Shown here: one piece after another, positions 36,973 through 44,295 of the stretch
How the letters are laid out: every line of letters starts with the position of its first letter
How positions within the stretch are numbered: the first letter of the stretch is position 1
DNA from: Pseudomonas entomophila L48
Lineage (GTDB): Bacteria > Pseudomonadota > Gammaproteobacteria > Pseudomonadales > Pseudomonadaceae
Length of the DNA stretch: 64,000 bases
Reading direction: 5' to 3'
Assembly (NCBI RefSeq): GCF_000026105.1
Contig: NC_008027.1
Location: 4,918,501 to 4,982,500, forward strand
Program-made: the position numbers and the translations under genes
Notes under the pieces: model-generated
The model's database searches: none
What the model was told of the DNA's origin: nothing
Seen by the model: only the letters and a program-made list of their open reading frames with translations

Positions 36973-37746
36973 TCAGGCTGACTCAGCGACACCCAGAGGC
37001 ACGAACACCTCGTGCCCTCGCCATTCGCCCGCCTGTCCGGAAACAACCAACAGCCGATTCCCGCTCCCTGAGGCAGCCGCTACACACCGCCCCTGCTCGT
37101 CCCAGAACGCGCTGCGCCCAGCCGCCGCCCAGCCGCCCGTGGTGCCGCCATGATTGGCCATGAGCACTGCCATCGCATGCCGCTGTGCATGCCCCTGCAG
37201 CAACGCGCTGTCCGCCGGATACCCGCCCTCCCCGATCAACACGCCCGTCGCATACACCTGCGCGCCGCGCTGCGCCGCCTGGGCGGCATGCTCGGGATGG
37301 CTGAAATCGGCACACACCGACAAGGCCACGGACAGCCCGGCGACGGACAACAACTCGCCGCCGCTCCCGGCACTGAAGAACATGTCCTCGCCGGTATGCA
37401 GATGCTGCTTGGTATAGGCGGCAATCGAGCCATCCGGGTGGAGGATGCAAGCCGCAATTCGAGGCTTGTCCTGACCCGGCACCCTGAGCGGCATCCCGAC
37501 CACCGTGGTCATGCCCGCTGCCTGGGCGAGCTGGCGCAGGGGCGCCAGCAGCGGCGTATCCAGGTCCTGCGCCAGGCCACTGGACACGGCGGGGGCGTAG
37601 CCCGTGAGGGACAGTTCGGGGAAGAGCAACAGGTCCACGCCTTGCTCATGGGCTTGGCGCATGAACGCCAGGTGCAAGGCCAGGTTGGCGGGGATATCGC
37701 CATCACGAATGGCGCATTGGGCGGCGGCGAAAACGGCTGGTGGCAT
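36973..37746 (-). CDS. carbon-nitrogen hydrolase (nitrilase superfamily)
   Basis: The 257-residue protein has the nitrilase-fold triad Glu (LLLFPELSLTGYAP), Lys (YTKQHLHTGEDMFFSAG) and Cys (SVCADFSHPEHA). This is the usual length of a small amidase. It is a single gene starting just after the toxin remnant; the amide substrate is not predictable. Confidence 0.9.
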   Translation of the reverse strand: MPPAVFAAAQCAIRDGDIPANLALHLAFMRQAHEQGVDLLLFPELSLTGYAPAVSSGLAQDLDTPLLAPLRQLAQAAGMTTVVGMPLRVPGQDKPRIAACILHPDGSIAAYTKQHLHTGEDMFFSAGSGGELLSVAGLSVALSVCADFSHPEHAAQAAQRGAQVYATGVLIGEGGYPADSALLQGHAQRHAMAVLMANHGGTTGGWAAAGRSAFWDEQGRCVAAASGSGNRLLVVSGQAGEWRGHEVFVPLGVAESA

Positions 37747-37837
37747 GGGCGTCTCCTGACAAGGTAGGCAGACTCTGCTTGACCGCTATCCAGAAGACAA
37801 CATCGACATCAACGATACGAAACCATGGAGAGTTTGC

Positions 37838-37870
37838 GTGGGAGCGGGCTTGCCCCGCGATTGGGCCACA
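37838..37870. repeat. single REP element (GGGCTTGCCCCGCGAT class)
   Basis: One copy of GTGGGAGCGGGCTTGCCCCG lies in the intergenic region before the EamA transporter gene. Confidence 0.8.
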
Positions 37871-37979
37871 GGGCGCCCCAGCATCCAGCCGGACGTGAGT
37901 CCACTCTTCACATAACGCATACCCAGGCAACGCTATGATGCTCCCCTGCACGCAATGAGCCTGACAGGACAGCCCCATC

Positions 37980-39020
37980 ATGAATCTGAGTGTTCTCTAC
38001 GCGCTGGTTGCAGCGGCGCTGTTCGGCGCAAGCACACCGCTCGCCAAACTGTTGGGTGTCGATACCCCGCCCATCCTGCTGGCCGGGCTGCTCTACCTGG
38101 GCAGTGGCGTCGGCCTGACCCTCGTCCGTCTGGTGCGCGATCGCGGCTGGCAGCGGCCCGGGCTGCCTGCCGGAGAATGGTCCTGGTTGCTGGGTGCGAT
38201 CTTCTTCGGCGGCGTGCTTGCCCCTGTGGCGCTGATGTTCGGGCTCACTCGCACAGCGGGGGCCACTGCATCGTTGATGCTCAACCTTGAGTCGGTCCTG
38301 ACGGCAGTGCTGGCATGGGTGGTGTTCAAGGAAAACGCCGACCGCCGGATCGTGATCGGCATGGTTGCCATCGTCCTGGGCGGTATCGTGCTGTCATGGC
38401 CACAAGAGACCGCAACCGCCCATGACTGGACCGGGCCGCTGGCGGTGGCATTCGCCTGCCTTTGCTGGGCGATCGACAACAACCTGACCCGCAAGGTCTC
38501 CGCCTCGGACGCGCTGTTCATCGCTGGCAGCAAAGGCCTGGCGGCGGGCGTGGTCAATGGCGGCCTGGCCTTGGCCATCGGCTCGCAACTGCCGGCCCTG
38601 GGCACGTTGGGGTCGATCCTGCTGGTTGGGTTTCTCGGCTACGGCGTCAGCCTGGTGCTGTTCGTCCTGGCCCTTCGCGGATTGGGGAGTGCGCGAACCG
38701 GAGCATACTTTTCCACGGCGCCGTTCCTGGGGGCTGCGGTCGCGATCCTGATGCTGGGTGAGACGGTTTCCGTGATGTTCCTGCTCGCTGCGGCGTTGAT
38801 GGCCTTGGGTGTGTGGATTCACCTGATGGAGAACCATGTTCACGAGCATCAGCATGAGGCCCTCGATCATAGCCACCGGCATACGCACGATGAGCACCAT
38901 CAGCATGAGCACGACTTCGAGTGGGACGGTACCGAGCCGCACAGCCACCCGCATGTGCATGCACCGCTTCGACATAGCCATGCGCATTTTCCGGATGTTC
39001 ATCATCGGCATAGGCACTGA
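37980..39020 (+). CDS. EamA/DMT-family transporter with His-rich tail
   Basis: The 346-residue protein has ten hydrophobic helices in two EamA repeats (LYALVAAALFGASTPLAKLL and VAFACLCWAIDNNLTRK). The last 65 residues carry about 23 His in patterns such as HSHRHTHDEHHQHEH, like the metal-binding tails of zinc and nickel proteins. A metal cation or metal-chelate substrate, or a metal-sensing role for the tail, is likely. No metal regulator gene is adjacent. Confidence 0.88.
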   Translation: MNLSVLYALVAAALFGASTPLAKLLGVDTPPILLAGLLYLGSGVGLTLVRLVRDRGWQRPGLPAGEWSWLLGAIFFGGVLAPVALMFGLTRTAGATASLMLNLESVLTAVLAWVVFKENADRRIVIGMVAIVLGGIVLSWPQETATAHDWTGPLAVAFACLCWAIDNNLTRKVSASDALFIAGSKGLAAGVVNGGLALAIGSQLPALGTLGSILLVGFLGYGVSLVLFVLALRGLGSARTGAYFSTAPFLGAAVAILMLGETVSVMFLLAAALMALGVWIHLMENHVHEHQHEALDHSHRHTHDEHHQHEHDFEWDGTEPHSHPHVHAPLRHSHAHFPDVHHRHRH

Positions 39021-39219
39021 GCCAGTCAGGGTAAGGGGACTGGTTTTTCTCATCCGTCAGCGGTAGAGAAATTCGTCCTCTTTTCCGTTCGACGAATCGC
39101 CGCCTGTTAACCATTTTTTTGACTTGTTAACTGCTCAGGTTTACAGCACAAAAAATCACTTAACACCACACATCCTCGACATGGCCAAATCACACAAGGA
39201 AACCAAGCGTCACCTTGGG

Positions 39220-40302
39220 TCAGTCCTTGGTATGTCCACTCAGAGCAGCTGCATCCAGTAACTCCAGTTTGCGCGCCTGGTGGAACTGATAGACCGTCAT
39301 GCCCAGCAGCTCCGCCGCCTTGGACTCTCCGACAATCCCCTCCCCCAGCGCACGGTAAACCAGTTGCTGGAACAACCGCGTGGTTTCCTGCCGGTATGCA
39401 GCCCCTGGCTCCTGCTTACGCCAACCCTGTTTGACGAACACCATGAACAGCCGCTCACGCACGGCGTGCGGGATGATCTCCAGGTCGCCAGCGCGATACA
39501 GGCAACCCTGCATGCTGAGGCCAAATTCCGCCTTGAGCAGATACAACTCGCGCACCTCCAGCATGTGGCGTTTGACGCCCAGATGCTGCCGCATGGCGCT
39601 GGCAGGCACCAGCAATGCCGAGGCAAAACGGTTACAGGCCTTTTCCTCGTCCAGCCCTTCGGCCAACCGACCGTGCATCAGCAAGTGACCTAGTTCGTGG
39701 GCCAAGGTGAACCGCTGCCGGTCACCCGGCCAGTCCGCCGACACCACGATGACCGGCTGCCCCGCCACGCTGGCCTGCAAGCCATCGAACTTCGCCTGTG
39801 CATCGACCTGGGTGATGATCACCAGAATCCCGTGCGTCTCCAGCACGTCGATCAAATCGGGAATCGGGCTCGCTCCCAGGCCCCACAGCTGCCGCACCTG
39901 GTCCGCCAGGTTGTCGACCGCCTGCAGCGAATCCAACTGCGCGGGCATCCCTGCCGGCGCGCTGAACGCCTGCACGGGATAATCCGGCCATAGATTGGTC
40001 AGTTCCTGCCAGCGCTCCGCCTGATCCAGCACATCGGCCTCGATGCGCTTGAGGATCGCCTTGGGTGTGCTGCAACGCTTGCGATATTCGACACCCGCCA
40101 GCTCGACCTTGGCAGGGCGGAAGAAATACTCGGCGCGCACCGACAGCGCCTTGCACAGACGCACGAGCACGCCGGAACTGGGCATGCTCTGGTCATGTTC
40201 ATACTTCTTGATCATGTTGGCGCTCACGCCCACCTGATCACCTAGCGCCTGCATCGACAGGCCAGCAGCAGCGCGGGCACGTTTGAGCCGCTCGCCGATC
40301 AT
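39220..40302 (-). CDS. XRE-family regulator with ImmA/IrrE peptidase domain
   Basis: The 360-residue protein starts MIGERLKRARAAAGLSMQALG, with an XRE helix-turn-helix to residue 55. The central domain is an ImmA/IrrE zinc metallopeptidase with HELGHLLMH and a downstream acidic residue in LDEEKACNRFAS. Such fusions are HigA-like or phage-repressor-cleaving regulators. GGGAG lies eight bases upstream of the ATG at 40302. Two nested palindromes in the promoter suggest autorepression. No partner toxin gene is adjacent. Confidence 0.88.
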   Translation of the reverse strand: MIGERLKRARAAAGLSMQALGDQVGVSANMIKKYEHDQSMPSSGVLVRLCKALSVRAEYFFRPAKVELAGVEYRKRCSTPKAILKRIEADVLDQAERWQELTNLWPDYPVQAFSAPAGMPAQLDSLQAVDNLADQVRQLWGLGASPIPDLIDVLETHGILVIITQVDAQAKFDGLQASVAGQPVIVVSADWPGDRQRFTLAHELGHLLMHGRLAEGLDEEKACNRFASALLVPASAMRQHLGVKRHMLEVRELYLLKAEFGLSMQGCLYRAGDLEIIPHAVRERLFMVFVKQGWRKQEPGAAYRQETTRLFQQLVYRALGEGIVGESKAAELLGMTVYQFHQARKLELLDAAALSGHTKD

Positions 40303-40317
40303 CGGCTGTCTCCCTCG

Positions 40318-40353
40318 GTTTACGATTCCATAAAATTTCAAAGAAATATAAAC
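40318..40353. promoter_or_regulatory. nested palindromes in the XRE-ImmA promoter
   Basis: GTTTA (40318-40322) and TAAAC (40349-40353) are inverted, and ATTTC-AAA-GAAAT (40335-40347) is a perfect inner palindrome. The AT-rich block lies 15-50 bases upstream of the XRE gene start, where an autoregulatory operator would be expected. Confidence 0.5.
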
Positions 40354-40506
40354 CCGATACACTTACCCGTCGAGCCATGGGCGACGACCGTCCCACCGCG
40401 TCCAGCTCGGCATCGCGCAACAGTCCCCTGATTCATATGCCTCCCCAAAGCCTGTATAAAGCGCCAACCACCTGCGCCCCCGACGTCTGCCAAAGGAAAC
40501 CCCTTC

Positions 40507-41103
40507 ATGCTTCGGCTCTTGATGCCAGCCCTGCTCCTGCTGCTTGCCGGCTGCGCCACCAAGCCCCCGGCCAACCCCGACAACCTCTGCGAGATCTTCC
40601 GCGAGAAGCCGAAATGGCACGAGGCGGCGCTGAAGATGCAGGCGCGCTGGGGTGCGCCGGTGCAGGTGCCGATGGCGATGATGTACCAGGAGTCCTCGTT
40701 CAAGCACGACGCCCTGCCGCCGCGCTACTACTTCCTCGGCTTCATCCCCTGGGGCCGGGTCAGCACCGCCTACGGCTACGCCCAGGCCAAGGACGAGACC
40801 TGGGCCGACTACAAGCGCGATGCCGGCGGTTGGGGCGCCGCCCGCGACGACTTCGCCGACGCTATCGACTTCATGGGCTGGTACATGCAGAAGAGCCAGC
40901 AGGTCAACGGCGTGTCCAAGTGGGACGCCTATGGCCAGTACCTGAATTACCACGAAGGCTGGGGCGGCTACCGCAACCGCAGCTACGACGCCAAGCCGTG
41001 GCTGAAGAACGTTTCGCAGAAGGTCCAGGCCCGGGCTTCGGTGTTCGGGGCGCAGTATCGGAGCTGCGAGCAGGAGCTCGCGCGGGGTGGGTGGTTCTGG
41101 TAG
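40507..41103 (+). CDS. lytic-transglycosylase-like lipoprotein
   Basis: The 198-residue protein has a lipoprotein signal (LLLLLAGCATKP). MAMMYQESSFKHDALPPR contains the catalytic-type Glu in the ES motif of SLT-like lysozyme folds, and STAYGYAQAKDETW is the usual G-Y-x-Q segment. It is likely to be an outer-membrane murein hydrolase similar to the EmtA/MltC type but shorter. Confidence 0.85.
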   Translation: MLRLLMPALLLLLAGCATKPPANPDNLCEIFREKPKWHEAALKMQARWGAPVQVPMAMMYQESSFKHDALPPRYYFLGFIPWGRVSTAYGYAQAKDETWADYKRDAGGWGAARDDFADAIDFMGWYMQKSQQVNGVSKWDAYGQYLNYHEGWGGYRNRSYDAKPWLKNVSQKVQARASVFGAQYRSCEQELARGGWFW

Positions 41104-41236
41104 GGCCTGACGCAGGTGTGCTTTGAGAATTTTGGCCTGCTCAGTTAGCGCGTCATCGCCACTAACGAGGCTGCAGTGCAGAGCGCACCGCCGCTCAAAC
41201 AGGACTGCGCAAAATCTAAAGCTAACGCCGTACCTG

Positions 41237-41280
41237 TAGGAGCGGCCTTGTGTCGCGAAAGGGCCGCAAAGCGGCCCCAA
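41237..41280. repeat. single REP element (GGCCTTGTGTCGCGAAAGGGC class)
   Basis: One copy of TGTAGGAGCGGCCTTGTGTC with its GGGCCGCAAAGCGGCCCC hairpin arm marks the left side of duplicated cassette copy 1. The same hairpin arm recurs at 43287-43304 beside copy 2. Confidence 0.85.
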
Positions 41281-41292
41281 TATCCCGCAGCA

Positions 41293-41523
41293 TCAATCCC
41301 CAGAAACACTCTCCTCCTTCATCGCCTCCAGCTTGCCAAACTGCTCACTGGCCAACCGGCTGATGATCCGGATCGCCTGGTGAATCCCCGCCGTATTGCG
41401 AAAGCTCAGCTGCGGGTTGTGCTCGCACTCCAGCACCTCGTCATGCTGCACCAGCGCCTCACCGAGCAGTTCGAGGGTCCAGACGTAGCTCTGGAGGGTA
41501 GACAGGCGTTCATGGTCAGGCAT
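41293..41523 (-). CDS. conserved small protein, cassette copy 1 (unknown function)
   Basis: The 76-residue protein (MPDHERLSTLQSYVWTLELL at the start) is nearly identical to the protein at 43318-43548. It is predicted all-alpha with SFRNTAGIHQAIRIISRLAS in the middle. Its start overlaps the stop of the upstream 46-residue ORF by 8 bases, so they form a coupled pair. I do not recognise the family. Confidence 0.75.
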   Translation of the reverse strand: MPDHERLSTLQSYVWTLELLGEALVQHDEVLECEHNPQLSFRNTAGIHQAIRIISRLASEQFGKLEAMKEESVSGD

Positions 41524-41656
41524 GGGGCACCTCCCGGTTGGTGCGGGTGGCGAGGGAGTGGCTGTCGATCGGGTAGAAGGTTGGGGATGGGGTGGCCGCG
41601 GGGGTTGGGCGGCGGAGAGCGGATGCGAGGATCCTGTACAGACGTGTGATGGTCAT
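41516..41656 (-). CDS. very small protein upstream of the 76-residue protein, copy 1
   Basis: The 46-residue ORF starts at an ATG with GGAG nine bases upstream and ends EVPHA. Its copy at 43541-43678 is conserved from ILASALRRPTPAATPSP to the end with only a few changes, so it is probably translated. It is Pro/Ala-rich in the middle and has no recognisable domain. Its start follows the structured leader at 41712-41785. Confidence 0.6.
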   Translation of the reverse strand: MTITRLYRILASALRRPTPAATPSPTFYPIDSHSLATRTNREVPHA

Positions 41657-41711
41657 GCATGAGACTCCAAGTTAGGTTGGAACCACCACGCACTGTCGCC
41701 AAACAATGGGT

Positions 41712-41785
41712 GGCAGCTGTACGCAGGTTGGCGAACCGGGAACTTGGAACCCGGCAGACCCGAAGGTCTCCCGCGCACAGCCGCC
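41712..41785 (-). ncRNA. candidate structured leader RNA, copy 1
   Basis: Read on the minus strand, GGCGGCTGT pairs with ACAGCTGCC, GCGCGGG with CCTGCGT, and two hairpins lie inside: AGACC-TTCG-GGTCT (a C-UUCG-G tetraloop) and a CCGGG/CCCGG hairpin. It precedes the small two-gene cassette. The same layout recurs at 43732-43806 and, degenerately, at 41999-42053. An ATG at the 5' edge opens a short frame in all copies, so a leader peptide cannot be excluded. Confidence 0.55.
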
Positions 41786-41806
41786 ATGGCACGAGGCTGC
41801 GGACGC

Positions 41807-41845
41807 AAAAAAAGCGCCTGCAATCGTGTGGGGCGCTGCTGCGCC
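41807..41845 (-). terminator. terminator with alternative antiterminator arm, copy 1
   Basis: On the minus strand GCGCC pairs with a downstream GGCGC followed by seven T residues (terminator). The same GCGCC can instead pair with an upstream GGCGC separated by AGCA. The arrangement lies just 5' of the structured leader and is conserved at 43831-43870. Confidence 0.55.
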
Positions 41846-41998
41846 AAGTTTATCCGGGTCGCCAAACCCGGTCGCGGAATTTGCCGCGACTGGTAGGGAA
41901 TTTATTCCTTGGGGGCTTCTGGTGCAAGGTTCTTGGGGTTAGGAAATGGCGATGGAAAGCGTAGGAAATGGCTTGCAGGAAGGAGTTAAGTGGCAACA

Positions 41999-42053
41999 GT
42001 GCGTTGGCCGAGCGGGACGAATGAGACCGGTACACCGGAGGTGTCCAACGTAC
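41999..42053 (-). ncRNA. candidate structured leader RNA, degenerate copy 3
   Basis: On the minus strand CGTTGG pairs with CCAACG, ACACC-TCC-GGTGT forms an inner hairpin, and CGGnnn...CCCGCTCGG-like sequence matches the second hairpin region. Sequence is diverged from copies 1 and 2 but the pairing potential is kept. No terminator or cassette follows it. Confidence 0.45.
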
Positions 42054-42167
42054 TTCCTCCATGGTGAAAACCCGTGCGACATAGATAGCGTTCTGCGTGG
42101 TGAAGGTGACCGCTGTCATGGGACAGGCCCAAGATTAGCCGGCAGACTTGAAAAAATGGGGATTAAT

Positions 42168-42431
42168 TTATTGTTCAGCAGAGGCTTCAAAAACAAATCC
42201 GTCCCCTTCTTGCGCTATTTGCGCTGTCCCTTTTTCGCGCTTGGCTTCCTCAGTAGGCTGGTTGGGCTCGGCTTCGTGGTACTGCTGCATGACATCGACG
42301 CCCTGCTGAATCAGCGGCTCACCAGGCTGTACCATTCCTACAAAGCTGCGCTTGTTGTCCACGTCCCTGCTCCGTCTTGACGGGAGATCAATATAGGCTT
42401 CCCTGCGGAACCCTACCGCCTCGTATGCCAA
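42168..42431 (-). CDS. possible small hypothetical protein
   Basis: The frame would encode up to 87 residues from a TTG, or 55 from an internal ATG at 42335 (MVQPGEPLIQQGVDVMQQ). The sequence is hydrophilic with Glu/Gln-rich C-terminal part. There is no convincing ribosome site and no recognised family, so it may not be a gene. Confidence 0.3.
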   Translation of the reverse strand: MAYEAVGFRREAYIDLPSRRSRDVDNKRSFVGMVQPGEPLIQQGVDVMQQYHEAEPNQPTEEAKREKGTAQIAQEGDGFVFEASAEQ

Positions 42432-42510
42432 GCCCGCTATTCGGCTTCGATCAAACGCTGCCGCGAAGTCGGGAGTTTCGTAAAGTAATTACTTATACAG
42501 ATTTCTGCGA

Positions 42511-42990
42511 TCAGCAACTGCCCCACCCTCCCCAGTGTGAAGGATTGACAGTTTTAGTGGTGATGCTCTCCTTGACAGTTCCTTTTACGCAAGATTCAAG
42601 AGAGCTCTTGAATGTTGCAGCCGCGGCGGAAAGACCAGCTGCCCCCCCCGTTGCATAGCCCGTAATGAGTCCGGCAGCTGCACCAGATACAGCGGCTTCA
42701 GAAAAACACCTATTCACTTCATTCTTTGCTTCTTCTCCGTCAGGCCCCTCAACTACAACCGCAAGCTCTGAGTACATATAATTACATTGACTTGTCGGAG
42801 CCACGCATATTTTCGCACCCGGCCACGGATAAGCCCAATTAGAGCACCCTCCCTCTTTAACCTGCGGCAATGTAAAAGGGTCTCTACCATTATGAATTAC
42901 CGAACGAAAAAGCTCTGCCGAAACGGCTAATTGTGAAACAGAGACAATAAGAGACAGCAAAGCAATCTTGGCGAGCTCAAGTCTATGCAT
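42511..42990 (-). CDS. secreted glycine/alanine-zipper protein (unknown function)
   Basis: The 159-residue protein has a Sec signal (MHRLELAKIALLSLIVSVSQ) cleaved near VSA-EL. The mature region has five or so Cys, and a Gly/Ala-rich helix (AAVSGAAAGLITGYATGGAA) that looks like a glycine zipper able to insert in membranes. GAGGG lies about eight bases upstream of the ATG. The gene is AT-richer than the chromosome. It sits between the two duplicated cassettes, so it is probably accessory cargo; a membrane-active toxin or its decoy is possible. Confidence 0.7.
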   Translation of the reverse strand: MHRLELAKIALLSLIVSVSQLAVSAELFRSVIHNGRDPFTLPQVKEGGCSNWAYPWPGAKICVAPTSQCNYMYSELAVVVEGPDGEEAKNEVNRCFSEAAVSGAAAGLITGYATGGAAGLSAAAATFKSSLESCVKGTVKESITTKTVNPSHWGGWGSC

Positions 42991-43317
42991 TTTAGCGCCC
43001 TCAAACCGGTCTATGTTAGCCAGTTCGGCGAGCAATCAACAACCACCCAAACCAGCAACTTAAATATCGAATACGGTGACAATATTATCAAGCAAGCCTA
43101 ATACTTTATCGGAATAAAACATAATTCTTTTTGCTTTAACTCAACTCTCTTAAACAGGTCCAACAAAGCCCGAGGCAAATTTGGATTACACTGAATTTAA
43201 AAATTTGTAGCCAATGGGGACCAGCCCAGATGTTATTTCTCGGTGACGGTTCATCTGGAGCCCGATCAGGACGGGCCACACAATAGGGCCGCAAAGCGGC
43301 CCCGATGATGCGCGGTA
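42991..43317. other. AT-rich intergenic region
   Basis: No coding frame is supported. The segment 43040-43210 is markedly AT-rich and probably holds the promoter of the glycine-zipper gene; the right end (43287-43304) is a GGGCCGCAAAGCGGCCCC hairpin that marks cassette copy 2. Confidence 0.6.
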
Positions 43318-43548
43318 TCAGTCTCTAGATACACATTCTTCTGTCATCGCCTCCAGCTTGCCGAACTGCTCACTGGCCAACCGGCTGATGATCCGAATCG
43401 CCTGGTGAATCCCCGCCGTGTTGCGAAAGCTCAGCTGCGGGTTGTGCTCGCACTCCAGCACCTCGTCATGCTGCACCAGCGCCTCGCCGAGCAGTTCGAG
43501 GGTCCAGAGGTAGCTCTGGAGGGTGGACAGGCGTTCATGGTCAGGCAT
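43318..43548 (-). CDS. conserved small protein, cassette copy 2 (unknown function)
   Basis: The 76-residue protein differs from the copy at 41293-41523 at only a handful of positions, mainly near the C-terminus (TEECVSRD against KEESVSGD). The start overlaps the upstream small ORF by 8 bases. Conservation of both reading frames in the duplicates supports translation. Confidence 0.75.
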   Translation of the reverse strand: MPDHERLSTLQSYLWTLELLGEALVQHDEVLECEHNPQLSFRNTAGIHQAIRIISRLASEQFGKLEAMTEECVSRD

Positions 43549-43678
43549 GGGGCACCTCCCGGTTGGCGCGGGTGGCGAGGGAGTGGCTGTCGATTGGATA
43601 GAAGGTTGGGGATGGGGTGGCCGCGGGGGTTGGGCGGCGGAGAGCGGATGCGAGGATCCTCAGGATCTTGGTGGTCAT
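43541..43678 (-). CDS. very small protein upstream of the 76-residue protein, copy 2
   Basis: The 45-residue ORF begins MTTKILRILASALRRP with AAAGGA about nine bases upstream and ends EVPHA. It is the duplicate of the ORF at 41516-41656 and lacks one residue near the start. Role unknown. Confidence 0.6.
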   Translation of the reverse strand: MTTKILRILASALRRPTPAATPSPTFYPIDSHSLATRANREVPHA

Positions 43679-43731
43679 GCATGAGTTCCTTTCGTTGTGG
43701 AACTGCCACCGCTCGCGGCCAAGCAAGTTTA

Positions 43732-43806
43732 GGTGGCAGCAGTACGCGGGTTGGCCGACCGGGACGAAAGGGGCCCGGCACACCCGAAGGTGTCCCGCGC
43801 ACCACC
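43732..43806 (-). ncRNA. candidate structured leader RNA, copy 2
   Basis: On the minus strand GGTGG pairs with CCACC, GTGCGCGGG with CCCGCGTAC, and inside lie ACACC-TTCG-GGTGT (C-UUCG-G tetraloop) and a CCGGG/CCCGG hairpin. Compared with copy 1, the first hairpin changes AGACC/GGTCT to ACACC/GGTGT, a compensatory change that keeps the pairing. It lies directly upstream of the small-protein cassette. Confidence 0.55.
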
Positions 43807-43830
43807 GCCATGACGCGACATCGCGGGCAC

Positions 43831-43870
43831 AAAAAAAGCGCCTGCGATGAAGACTGGGCGCTGCTGCGCC
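43831..43870 (-). terminator. terminator with alternative antiterminator arm, copy 2
   Basis: On the minus strand GGCGC-AGCA-GCGCC can fold as one hairpin, or GCGCC can pair with the GGCGC that precedes seven T residues. The three arms and the T run are the same as in copy 1 although the loop between differs. Confidence 0.55.
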
Positions 43871-44131
43871 TTTCGATTCCGACCGGCCAAGGTCGCGTCG
43901 CCGATGCTTCGGCGACGGAGGGAATACCAACACGAAAGGGTCTGAATTCAATGGGTATTATTCTTAAGGATACAACTCTTTATCTCTAAAATTATCCCCA
44001 GCCTATTTTTAGGATCCCGACCACTGCGAGAAAGGCATGACAGGATGATGGAAAACGGCTACCCATTCGCCAAATCCAGGCTCAAGCTCATCAGGGGAAA
44101 GGCAGCTATCGACCCATTGTGGACGTTCATT

Positions 44132-44220
44132 TTCGCGACCAATCGCCGGCAAGCGCGGCTCCTACATGTATGGCGCGGACCTGGAGGCTCCATCTAATCT
44201 TACGGAACGGTGCCCGAGCA
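44132..44220. repeat. left inverted repeat of the AT-rich module
   Basis: About 85 bases here reappear inverted at 48654-48738 with a handful of mismatches and short gaps. The core includes a REP-like segment (GGCAAGCGCGGCTCCTACA) and a flank (ATGGCGCGGACCTGGA, then CTCCATCTAATC). With the leader at 43732-43870, this accounts for the gene-free stretch 43679-44295. Confidence 0.85.
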
Positions 44221-44295
44221 GGCTGGTCTCGTGCTGTGAAGACGGGCCCGATTGATGTATCCTTTAGAACCTTGCGCCATCTCAGGAAGGACCCT

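Noticed and set aside
43541..43951. A 136-codon minus-strand frame through leader copy 2
   Set aside because: The equivalent frame is not preserved in copy 1, so only the 45-codon 3' part with its own ribosome site is kept.
44119..44295. Longer N-terminus for the unknown two-TM protein (59 extra codons)
   Set aside because: The added codons run through the inverted repeat and lack a ribosome site, whereas the TTG at 44296 follows AGGAAGG.
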